Source of the DNA: Acidimicrobiia bacterium | GTDB lineage: Bacteria > Actinomycetota > Acidimicrobiia > Spongiisociales > ZC4RG35 | NCBI GenBank assembly: GCA_030623125.1 | Contig: JAUXMQ010000052.1 | Location: forward strand, 1 to 7,291 | Direction: 5' to 3' | DNA: 7,291 bases | In this document: positions 1 through 5,278 of the stretch, piece after piece | Layout of the letters: each line of letters opens with the position of its first letter | How positions within the stretch are numbered: the first letter of the stretch is position 1 | Notes under the pieces: model-generated | Databases searched by the model: none | The model's input: the letters and a program-made list of their open reading frames with translations, nothing else | What the model was told of the DNA's origin: nothing | Made by a program: the position numbers and the translations under genes

Positions 1-16
1 CAAAGAAACGCCTCCT
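1..16 (-). promoter_or_regulatory. Shine-Dalgarno and possible TTG start of a minus-strand gene leaving the window
   Basis: Read on the minus strand, a perfect AGGAGG (complement of 11-16) is followed after 7 bases by TTG (complement of 1-3), the last three bases of the window. The E3 and E2 genes of this window use the same arrangement, TTG 6-7 bases after a purine-rich Shine-Dalgarno. A further gene downstream of the LLM oxidoreductase may therefore begin here. No coding sequence is visible, so the gene itself is inferred. Confidence 0.4.
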
Positions 17-22
17 GAAGAT

Positions 23-71
23 GCTTTGTGAAGATCTGCGCGGGTATAGGCCGCGCGAAGCTTCACAAAGC
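23..71 (-). terminator. Strong two-part hairpin downstream of the LLM oxidoreductase
   Basis: Perfect 11-base arms (GCTTTGTGAAG at 23-33, CTTCACAAAGC at 61-71) enclose a second perfect 6-base stem (GCGCGG at 38-43, CCGCGC at 51-56) with a 7-base loop. A 4x4 internal loop separates the two stems. It lies 16 bases beyond the stop of the minus-strand oxidoreductase. Neither side has an immediate U-tract, so it is not a textbook intrinsic terminator. It could also be an mRNA-stabilising 3' structure or an intergenic element ahead of the next gene. The structure is seen directly; the role is inferred. Confidence 0.6.
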
Positions 72-87
72 GGGTATTTGTCCGACC

Positions 88-999
88 CTAGCCCTGGTAG
101 GCGTCGAGGTTGATGTCGAAGTCGGCCATGTCCTCAGCGAAGATCTGCGGGAAGTAGCGCTGGCAGCCGGCCTCACCCAGCGCCGCCACCATCTCGGCTG
201 CTTTCGAGCCGGGGCCGTGGGGGTATCCCCGCTCCTCGTAGGTCTTCTCGATCTTGTCGGTGGATTGGCCAGTCTTTTCGGCCAAAGCTTCAAGGAGCCG
301 GCGATAGTCCGAGTCCTTCCTGGCGGCGAGGGCCGGACCGGCGGATGTCCAGAAGATCGAGTCCGGGTCGCGGCCCGCCGCTTTCGCCTCGGCCCGGGTT
401 GCCTCCCAAACCTCCCGGTACACCTCAGGCTTGCGGGCGTAGACGTTGTACTCGTCGCAGTAGAGGGCCACGATGCGACGGCCCTTGGGACGTCCGGCGC
501 CACCGATCATCAGACGCAGGTTGGTGGGTCGCGGGTGGGGGTCGAAGTCCGCCAGCTGATAGTGCTTTCCGGAGAATCCTTTGTCCCCCGGCGTTATCGC
601 GGCACGCATGTATGCCATCGCCTCTTCCAGCATCTCCATGCGCACTTCGAGTTCGGGGTAGGGGAGACCAAACACCTCGAACTCCTCGTCCATCCATCCT
701 GCGCCGAGACCCAGTGTGAAGCGACCGCCGGAGATCTCGTCGATGGTCACCGCCATCTTGTAGAGGACTCCGGGGTGTCGAAACGTCACCGGAGACACCA
801 GCGAAACCAGTTCCAGGCTGGTCTCACGGGCCAGACCGGCGAGGTGAATCAGGTGGTCCCAAGCCGGTTCGTCGAGGTTGTCGCCCCGTTGCAGATAGTG
901 GTCGGGCAGAGCAATCGAGACCAGGCCACGGTCCTCGGCCCATTGCGCCACACCGACAACGTGGTCCCAATCGCCCCGGACCTGGACCCCGAATTCCAT
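88..999 (-). CDS. LLM class F420-dependent oxidoreductase (luciferase-like)
   Basis: A 303-aa single-domain protein of the bacterial luciferase-like monooxygenase superfamily, most like the F420-dependent TIM-barrel oxidoreductases common in actinobacteria. Visible signs are an N-terminal strand-helix (EFGVQVRG, then a helix ending AEDRGLVSIALPDH, residues 2-34), the family signature GGRFTLGLGAGW at 91-102 followed by acidic residues, and a late barrel strand LRLMIGGAG at 161-169. The reaction is probably hydride transfer between reduced F420 (or flavin) and an unknown substrate in the cytoplasm; the substrate cannot be read from sequence. The ATG shares one base with the regulator's TGA stop (TGATG) and has no Shine-Dalgarno of its own, so translation is probably coupled to the upstream gene. 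Length and ends suit the family. The family is secure; the F420 rather than FMN assignment is inferred. Confidence 0.88.
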   Translation of the reverse strand: MEFGVQVRGDWDHVVGVAQWAEDRGLVSIALPDHYLQRGDNLDEPAWDHLIHLAGLARETSLELVSLVSPVTFRHPGVLYKMAVTIDEISGGRFTLGLGAGWMDEEFEVFGLPYPELEVRMEMLEEAMAYMRAAITPGDKGFSGKHYQLADFDPHPRPTNLRLMIGGAGRPKGRRIVALYCDEYNVYARKPEVYREVWEATRAEAKAAGRDPDSIFWTSAGPALAARKDSDYRRLLEALAEKTGQSTDKIEKTYEERGYPHGPGSKAAEMVAALGEAGCQRYFPQIFAEDMADFDINLDAYQG

Positions 1000-1559
1000 C
1001 AGAGGGGGATCAGAGCACCGTTGAGGAGAGCGCGGCTGTGCGCGGCTGCGTCGAACCTCGGATCGAGGACCCTGTGAAGTGCTATCCCGTTGAGGGCCGA
1101 AACCAGCGTCTCCGCCCGACGGGACCTGGCTCCCGCTTCGATCTCCGGATGCTCTCTTTCGATGGCCGCGGCGAAGCGAGTGACCCGCCTTTCGTGGTGG
1201 CGAAGGAAGCGTTCCCTCAGGTCGGGGTTGTTGCGGGTTCCGGAGACGGCGATGGCGATGTAGACACCGGCAAGGTCGGACTGCTCCGTTATGAAGACGA
1301 TGTATGCCTCAACCAGGGCGGCGAGCGTGTCTTTGCCAAGATGCTCGGGATCGGGGTCGACTGCCTCGATCGCTTCCCTGACAACCGTGACGATGGCCTG
1401 TTCCTTGGAGTCGAAGAGGTTGTAGAAGCTGCCCGGAAGCACCTCCGCCCGGTCGCAGATTGCCTTGATGGTGGTTCCCTCGAGTCCAGCTTCTGCGATG
1501 AGACGACGGGTCGCGTCGAGAATCCTGTCACGGGTTTCCAGACCCGCCTTGTAACGCAT
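999..1559 (-). CDS. TetR/AcrR family transcriptional regulator
   Basis: A 186-aa repressor-type protein. The N-terminal DNA-binding domain covers about residues 8-54: helix ETRDRILDATRRLIAEAG, then the helix-turn-helix GTTIKAICDRAEVLPGSFYNLF (29-49) and the classic lead-out FDSKEQAI. The remaining all-helical part is the ligand-binding and dimer domain, whose ligand cannot be predicted. It is divergent from a FadE5-like acyl-CoA dehydrogenase and overlaps the LLM oxidoreductase by one base, so it probably controls both and itself, perhaps in response to an acyl-CoA. A 20-base palindrome in the divergent gap is the likely operator. The ATG at 1559 is the first usable start: no other start codon lies in frame before an upstream stop. 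No clear Shine-Dalgarno precedes it. Confidence 0.88.
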   Translation of the reverse strand: MRYKAGLETRDRILDATRRLIAEAGLEGTTIKAICDRAEVLPGSFYNLFDSKEQAIVTVVREAIEAVDPDPEHLGKDTLAALVEAYIVFITEQSDLAGVYIAIAVSGTRNNPDLRERFLRHHERRVTRFAAAIEREHPEIEAGARSRRAETLVSALNGIALHRVLDPRFDAAAHSRALLNGALIPL

Positions 1560-1593
1560 GGACGCACGGTAGCTGTGGAGGGAACATTTTGAT

Positions 1594-1621
1594 TTGGTTG
1601 AGCGTTAATTCAAATTAGAGT
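1594..1621 (+). promoter_or_regulatory. Candidate promoter of the acyl-CoA dehydrogenase
   Basis: TTGGTT (1594-1599) and TAGAGT (1616-1621, matching the TAnnnT -10 pattern) are 16 bases apart in the AT-rich divergent gap. The predicted transcription start is near 1628, giving a leader of about 24 bases that contains the AAGGA Shine-Dalgarno at 1640-1644. The -10 lies inside the candidate operator. The -35 match is weak. Confidence 0.35.
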
Positions 1622-1641
1622 CATCACTCAAATATCGACAA
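1612..1641 (-). promoter_or_regulatory. Candidate promoter of the TetR-LLM operon
   Basis: On the minus strand, TTGTCG (complement of 1636-1641) and TAATTT (complement of 1612-1617) are 18 bases apart, pointing to a start near 1605 and a leader of about 45 bases. The elements overlap both the opposing promoter and the palindrome, as is usual for autoregulated divergent TetR genes. The match is modest, and other hexamers in this AT-rich stretch could serve. Confidence 0.25.
1614..1633. promoter_or_regulatory. Candidate TetR operator (20-base imperfect palindrome)
   Basis: ATTAGAGTCATCACTCAAAT pairs with its own reverse complement at 16 of 20 positions, with the pattern ATTnGAGTnATnACTCnAAT centred on 1623/1624. 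Size and symmetry suit a TetR-family dimer site. It covers the candidate -10 elements in both directions, so binding would shut off both. A second, weaker ATTTG...CAAAT symmetry lies next to it at 1592-1615 and could be a second site. The palindrome is seen; its binding by the adjacent regulator is inferred. Confidence 0.5.
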
Positions 1642-1651
1642 GGACGGAGAA

Positions 1652-3445
1652 GTGAGCCACTACAAGTCGAACCTTCGTGACATCGAGTTCAATCTCCATG
1701 AGGTCCTCGAAATACAGGACTATCTCGGTTCCGGCGACTGGGCTGATCTCGATCGGGAGACGGTTGACGACATGCTCACCGAGATCGAGCGTATCGCCAC
1801 CGAGGACTTCGCCGCTTCATACGTCGACCAGGATCGGATTCCCCTCGAGCTCGTCGATGGCGAGATAACGATCCCCGACTCGGTGAAGAAGAGTCTGAAG
1901 ACCTTCAAGGAAGGTGGCTGGAATCGTCTGGGACTGACCGAGGAGCTCGGTGGTACTCCTGTCCCACCAACGGTCATTTGGGCGATGTCGGAGATGCTCA
2001 TGGCTGCCAACACCACGGCGCACTTCTACGGAGGTGGCGGGCTGTTCGCAAGGGTTCTCTTCGAGGAGGGGACAGAGGAGCAGAAGGAGCTGGCCAAGCT
2101 CTGGATCGAGCGCGACTGGGGCGGGACAATGGTCCTCACCGAGCCCGACGCCGGTTCCGATGTGGGTGCCGGCATCACCAAAGCCATCGATCGAGGTGAC
2201 GGAACATGGCATATCGAAGGCGTCAAACGTTTCATCACCGGTGGTGAACAGGACGTCGACGAGAACATCATCCATCTTGTGCTCGCCCGCCCCGAAGGGG
2301 CCGGGCCCGGGACCAAAGGTCTCTCTCTGTTCATCGTTCCCAAGTATCTGGTTGCCGACGATGGGTCTCTGGGGCCACGCAACGGGGTCTACGCCACCAA
2401 CCTCGAGAAGAAGATGGGTATCAAGGGCTCGACAACTTGTGAGATGACGTTCGGCGTTGATGGACCCGCCGTTGGTTACCTCGTCGGAAACAACCACGAC
2501 GGGATCCGACAGATGTTCAGGGTGGTCGAATGGGCCCGGATGATGATCGGCACCAAGGCGATGGGAACCTTGAGCACCGGTTATCTAAATGCTCTCGAGT
2601 ACGCCCAGGAGCGTGTGCAAGGCGCCGACCTAACCGAGGTCGCCGACAAGACCGCGCCCAGAGTTCCGATCATTCGTCATCCCAACGTTCGCCGGATGTT
2701 GATGAAGCAGAAGGCCTACGCCGAGGGTCTTCGTGCGCTGGTCTTCTACGCGGCGTGGGTCCAGGACCAGATCCAGCTTCATCCCGATGACGATCACTGG
2801 AAGCGTCGCAACGACCTCCTCCTTCCGATGGTCAAGGGCTACTCGTCCGAGAAGGCCTACGAGTTGCTGGCCACCTCGATGCAGGTGTTCGGCGGCTCCG
2901 GATACACCCAGGATTACCCGATTGAGCAGTACATCAGGGACGCCAAGATCGACACGATCTACGAGGGAACGACGGGCATTCAGGCGCTTGACCTGTTCTT
3001 CCGCAAGATCGCCCGTGATCAGGGCTCGGCGCTCGCAGCGCTGTCGGCTGAGATCGTCGAGTTCATCAAGGGCGGCGCAGAGGACGACCCACTGGCTGCT
3101 GAGAGAGAGAAGCTCGGGACGATCCTCGATGATGTCCAGACCCAGCTCGGGTCGATGGTCGAGTACCTGATGGCCTCGATAGCCGGAGACAAACAGGAGA
3201 TCTACAAGGTGGGTCTTCAGACCGACGCACTTCTCGAGTCGCTGTCCGAGATTGTCATCGCCTGGCAGATGCTGAGACACGCCGAGATCGCCATCGAGAA
3301 AGTGGACGAAGACCCGTTCTACTTGGGCAAGGTGGAGTCGGCCCGCTGGCTGCTCAACGATGTCGCACCCAAGGTTGCCGCTCGTTGTGATGCCGCCACT
3401 GCCGAGGACGGTTCCCTGATGGATCTTCCCGTCGAAGCATTCTGA
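1652..3445 (+). CDS. fadE5: FadE5-like acyl-CoA dehydrogenase
   Basis: A 597-aa flavoenzyme of the long acyl-CoA dehydrogenase subfamily that includes mycobacterial FadE5 and DmdC. It catalyses the first, FAD-dependent dehydrogenation of acyl-CoA in beta-oxidation. In order: a short N-terminal segment typical of this subfamily (SHYKSNLRDIEFNLHEVL, 2-19), the helical N-domain, the flavin/substrate motif LTEPDAGSDVG at 162-172, the beta domain with HLVLARPEGAGPGTKGLSL, the C-terminal helical domain with IRDAKIDTIYEGTTGIQ, and the extra helical C-terminal domain that makes this subfamily longer than ordinary dehydrogenases of about 380 aa. Glu438 in YEGT is at the catalytic-base position. From memory, long stretches match mycobacterial FadE5 closely. 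The GTG start has AAGGA 7 bases upstream and gives the expected N-terminus. The adjacent TetR gene is its likely regulator. Chain-length preference is unknown; a DmdC-like methylthiopropionyl-CoA role is an alternative. Confidence 0.9.
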   Translation: MSHYKSNLRDIEFNLHEVLEIQDYLGSGDWADLDRETVDDMLTEIERIATEDFAASYVDQDRIPLELVDGEITIPDSVKKSLKTFKEGGWNRLGLTEELGGTPVPPTVIWAMSEMLMAANTTAHFYGGGGLFARVLFEEGTEEQKELAKLWIERDWGGTMVLTEPDAGSDVGAGITKAIDRGDGTWHIEGVKRFITGGEQDVDENIIHLVLARPEGAGPGTKGLSLFIVPKYLVADDGSLGPRNGVYATNLEKKMGIKGSTTCEMTFGVDGPAVGYLVGNNHDGIRQMFRVVEWARMMIGTKAMGTLSTGYLNALEYAQERVQGADLTEVADKTAPRVPIIRHPNVRRMLMKQKAYAEGLRALVFYAAWVQDQIQLHPDDDHWKRRNDLLLPMVKGYSSEKAYELLATSMQVFGGSGYTQDYPIEQYIRDAKIDTIYEGTTGIQALDLFFRKIARDQGSALAALSAEIVEFIKGGAEDDPLAAEREKLGTILDDVQTQLGSMVEYLMASIAGDKQEIYKVGLQTDALLESLSEIVIAWQMLRHAEIAIEKVDEDPFYLGKVESARWLLNDVAPKVAARCDAATAEDGSLMDLPVEAF

Positions 3446-3476
3446 GCGGTACATCCTTCTGAAGGGTTTGCTCAGA
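3441..3476 (+). terminator. Nested hairpin overlapping the acyl-CoA dehydrogenase stop codon
   Basis: Perfect 7-base arms TCTGAGC (3441-3447) and GCTCAGA (3470-3476) surround a small inner stem CCTTC/GAAGG (3455-3465). The 5' arm contains the TGA stop of the dehydrogenase. There is no U-tract, so termination is uncertain. The 3' arm overlaps the -35 proposed for the next gene, so a role in separating the two transcription units is possible. Confidence 0.35.
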
Positions 3477-3496
3477 CCAGGAACATCTCTGATACT
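3468..3496 (+). promoter_or_regulatory. Candidate promoter for a leaderless mRNA of the three-gene unit
   Basis: TTGCTC (3468-3473) and GATACT (3491-3496) are 17 bases apart. The -10 ends 8 bases before the GTG at 3505, so transcription would start at or beside the start codon. The gene has no Shine-Dalgarno, which fits a leaderless transcript as is common in actinobacteria. The hexamers match the consensus only partly (3/6 and 4/6). Confidence 0.4.
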
Positions 3497-3504
3497 CAAC
3501 GCCT

Positions 3505-3942
3505 GTGTCGACCGAAGCCGTCGTCTCGTTCGTTGCTCTTCTTGTGGGGGTGTTCCTGCTGATCATCGCGGTCATCGTCTGGCAGGAGGCGAAACGACGT
3601 CCCTCATACGAGCCACTCGAATATGTCGTCGAGGATGCCGTTAGACACGCTTACGCCGGACTGTCCGAAAATGCCACTCTGACCAGGCCCGATGTTCGCC
3701 GAATTCTGGAGTGGGAGGTCTTCTACCTACAGGGCCTCGCCCAGGATCATCGGAGTACCCCGGTAGAGACTGTTGCCGGGGGCCACGACGCTTCCGTCGA
3801 GTGGATCGTCGGTCAGATTCAGGCAAAGCACGGTGTGTCCTACTCTCCTGGAGACGTTGAGGAAGTGCTCCGTCTCGAGGCCGACTATTTGATGGCGATC
3901 GGGGCGGTTGGAGAGCGAGTCGAATTGGGAGAAGAGGAATGA
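3505..3942 (+). CDS. Membrane-anchored protein with a duplicated helical module, unknown function
   Basis: A 145-aa protein I do not recognise. Residues 5-26 form one hydrophobic membrane segment, followed by QEAKRR; the positive-inside rule puts the soluble part in the cytoplasm. The soluble region holds two related segments, about 39-79 and 98-136. Each has a hydrophobic/aromatic helix (LEYVVEDAV; VEWIVGQIQ), a turn, and then a helix with the shared pattern DV..[IV]L..E..YL (D63/E71/Y74/L75 against D117/E125/Y128/L129). The tail is acidic. The GTG start gives a complete membrane segment but has no Shine-Dalgarno. The TGA stop overlaps the next ATG in ATGA, so it is translationally coupled to the zinc-ribbon gene. 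Scaffold, adaptor or assembly roles are possible but not shown. Confidence 0.8.
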   Translation: MSTEAVVSFVALLVGVFLLIIAVIVWQEAKRRPSYEPLEYVVEDAVRHAYAGLSENATLTRPDVRRILEWEVFYLQGLAQDHRSTPVETVAGGHDASVEWIVGQIQAKHGVSYSPGDVEEVLRLEADYLMAIGAVGERVELGEEE

Positions 3943-4289
3943 AGGTTCGTTGCGGATCGTGTCGGACAGAGTTCGATGTCCCGGGGGCAGGCCGGTTTCC
4001 CTGTCCGGTGTGTGGCTCGGTGAATGTTGTTCGGGAGTCACCGTCTTCGCGGGAGGCACCTGCCCCGGCGGCCGAGGTCGGTGGCTACCAGACAGCACCT
4101 GGTGTCGGGCCGTCCGCTGTCGGAGCGCCGCCGCCTCCACCCCCGCCTCCCCAGCCGGACCTGCCTATGCCGAAGATCGAGTGTCCTGAATGCGGCTTCA
4201 AGTTCATCGTGGGGATGGTCCCCGTGGTCACCTGTCCGATGTGCTCGACCGAGGTGGATACCGGCATCGAGGAAGACTCCGGCGAGTGA
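3939..4289 (+). CDS. Double zinc-ribbon protein with proline-rich linker
   Basis: A 116-aa protein with two CxxC-x13-CxxC zinc ribbons of identical spacing: C5/C8/C22/C25 at the N-terminus and C82/C85/C99/C102 at the C-terminus. Both resemble MJ0042-type ribbons (KVRCGSCRTEFDVP; KIECPECGFKFIV). Between them is a low-complexity Ala/Pro/Gly linker ending in eight consecutive prolines (64-71), a stretch expected to need EF-P for translation. There is no membrane segment; the tail is acidic. The ATG overlaps the preceding stop (ATGA) and also has GGGAG 7 bases upstream. Its own TGA overlaps the next gene's GTG. The ribbons could bind nucleic acid, or a protein partner such as the co-encoded membrane protein. 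Function unknown. Confidence 0.85.
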   Translation: MKVRCGSCRTEFDVPGAGRFPCPVCGSVNVVRESPSSREAPAPAAEVGGYQTAPGVGPSAVGAPPPPPPPPQPDLPMPKIECPECGFKFIVGMVPVVTCPMCSTEVDTGIEEDSGE

Positions 4290-4489
4290 GTCGGCTGCGC
4301 CGGTTCGAGGATTACCGGTTCATCGGGACGAGAGACACGATGCTGGTCTACGACTGTGACGACTCGGACCAGTTCAGCGAGCTCGAGGAGCGAGTCGAGG
4401 AGGAGGCTCTTCTCGACCTCAACCTTCTCCAGTCATTCGCGCCAGACAGTCTCACCGAGGCGGCCAATCGTGGTTTCAAAGCGGTCTAG
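4286..4489 (+). CDS. Small acidic protein of the zinc-ribbon unit, unknown function
   Basis: A 67-aa protein read from GTG at 4286, which overlaps the zinc-ribbon stop in GTGA. Earlier in-frame starts would run it through the zinc ribbon and are unlikely. The N-terminus is basic (SRLRRFEDYRF), followed by a short strand-like segment (DTMLVYDCDD, with one cysteine) and an acidic helix (SELEERVEEEALLDLNLLQSF). I do not recognise a family. The 4-base overlap, matching the one upstream, argues that it is a real third member of the unit and made in step with it. The TAG stop lies at the base of the downstream hairpin. An internal ATG at 4340 would remove the conserved-looking N-terminus and lose the coupling. 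Confidence 0.7.
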   Translation: MSRLRRFEDYRFIGTRDTMLVYDCDDSDQFSELEERVEEEALLDLNLLQSFAPDSLTEAANRGFKAV

Positions 4490-4532
4490 CGTGTGCAGAA
4501 ATGCGGCCTGGACCCACGTAGCTGCACACGCT
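4488..4532. terminator. Bidirectional hairpin between convergent genes
   Basis: Perfect 11-base arms AGCGTGTGCAG (4488-4498) and CTGCACACGCT (4522-4532) with a 23-base loop. The structure begins in the TAG stop of the plus-strand unit and ends one base before the TGA stop of the minus-strand hydrolase, so it occupies the entire gap. Being symmetric, it can form in either transcript. There is no U-tract on either side, so it may act with Rho, stop opposing polymerases, or protect 3' ends. Confidence 0.65.
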
Positions 4533-5126
4533 TCACGCCTCTAACCCCTGACCGACGAAGTCTCCGATCTTCTTCCCGCGTCCGTGGAAGAAGTGATCTC
4601 CGGGTGTCACAACCAATTCGATGCCCATTGTCTCGGCATAGCTCCGCACTGCCTCACCGTCGATGACCTGGTCCCGGTCTCCGAGGATGATCCGCTTGGA
4701 GCCCTCAGGTAGCTCGGACGGCAAATCCTCCGCGGCCGGGGCGATACCCACGTAGGGAATTGTCGAGCCGGCCGCTGCAAGCCACCGCAATGCGGTCCCG
4801 GCTCCGAAGGACCAGCCGGCCAAACCCAGCGGAAGCTCTCCGGACCCGGCATGTTCGATGGCCGCCGCAACATCGTGTTGCTCAGCGTCGCCGTAGTCGT
4901 GGGAACCGCCGCTCTCACCGGTGCCCCTGAAATTGAAACGAAACACCGAATGCCCTCGCTCGACCAGACGTTGAGTCACCCCGATCATCAACGGCGCATT
5001 CATGGAACCCCCATGGAGAGGATGAGGGTGACAGAACACCGTGAGACGCTCCGGTGCGTCGGGGGAATCGATCCGCGCCTCGAGGGTTACACCGTCTGAG
5101 GTGGTGATCGTCAGTCGCTCGGTCAT
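4533..5126 (-). CDS. Alpha/beta hydrolase (dienelactone hydrolase/S33-like small family)
   Basis: A 197-aa soluble alpha/beta-fold hydrolase of the compact group marked by a CHPHPLHGGSMN oxyanion-loop motif (32-43) and RFNFRGTGES (63-72). The nucleophile elbow is GWSFGAG with Ser106; the acid is likely Asp152 in GDRDQV and the histidine His178 in GDHFFHGR. All triad parts are present and the length is normal. The substrate is unknown; members are usually annotated as hydrolases of esters or related small molecules. Its ATG overlaps the stop of an upstream 30-aa peptide (ATGA) and has no Shine-Dalgarno, which points to translational coupling. It converges on the zinc-ribbon unit across a hairpin. 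Confidence 0.87.
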   Translation of the reverse strand: MTERLTITTSDGVTLEARIDSPDAPERLTVFCHPHPLHGGSMNAPLMIGVTQRLVERGHSVFRFNFRGTGESGGSHDYGDAEQHDVAAAIEHAGSGELPLGLAGWSFGAGTALRWLAAAGSTIPYVGIAPAAEDLPSELPEGSKRIILGDRDQVIDGEAVRSYAETMGIELVVTPGDHFFHGRGKKIGDFVGQGLEA

Positions 5127-5215
5127 GTGAGTAGACGGAGCAGCCAGATGGCGGCAGCGGTGACGATGACCAATGCCAGCACGGCCGATGTGATGAGCAA
5201 CCAGCGGGTTTGCAT
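5123..5215 (-). CDS. Thirty-residue predicted transmembrane peptide upstream of the hydrolase
   Basis: A 30-aa open frame starting ATG (5213-5215): MQTRW, then a continuous hydrophobic helix from about 5 to 28 (including SAVLALVIVTAAAIW), ending RLLT. It would be a single-pass membrane peptide. Its TGA overlaps the hydrolase ATG in ATGA, the same coupling used elsewhere in this window, and the hydrolase has no Shine-Dalgarno of its own. If the E3 gene starts at 5279, no gene opposes this stretch, so the hydrophobic reading is not a shadow of another frame. Against it, I see no Shine-Dalgarno before its ATG. It may be a functional micropeptide or a leader whose translation drives the hydrolase. 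Confidence 0.5.
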   Translation of the reverse strand: MQTRWLLITSAVLALVIVTAAAIWLLRLLT

Positions 5216-5278
5216 GGGTCTGGGAGGGTAACTGAGGCCGTTACTAGGCTCACCGTCTGGAATAGGAAAGGTCAAGAA
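5216..5278. promoter_or_regulatory. Divergent control region between hydrolase and E3-E2 operons
   Basis: A short gap between the minus-strand peptide/hydrolase pair and the plus-strand E3 gene. TAGGCT at 5245-5250 fits the TAnnnT -10 pattern and would start E3 transcription near 5257, but I see no matching -35. AGGAAAGG at 5264-5271 is the Shine-Dalgarno that sets the E3 start 7 bases later. I find no convincing minus-strand promoter or operator. Confidence 0.35.

Noticed and set aside
30..149. Direct repeat GAAGATCTGCG at 30-40 and 139-149
   Set aside because: Repeated 11-mers are expected a few times by chance in a window this long, and one copy is ordinary coding sequence.
28..1077. A 349-aa plus-strand open frame opposite the LLM oxidoreductase
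   Set aside because: It is antisense to a clear family member, has no recognisable domain, and runs through the hairpin at 23-71; it looks like a by-product of codon bias.
2630..3499. A 289-aa minus-strand open frame
   Set aside because: It is opposite the C-terminal half of the acyl-CoA dehydrogenase and has no recognisable features.
3727..4140. A 137-aa minus-strand open frame across the zinc-ribbon unit
   Set aside because: The coupled plus-strand genes explain the same region better; the minus-strand reading has no motif or upstream signals.
5210..5278. A 23-residue N-terminal extension of E3 from an upstream TTG
   Set aside because: The extension has no family counterpart and overlaps the opposing peptide start; the TTG at 5279 has the Shine-Dalgarno and the normal N-terminus.
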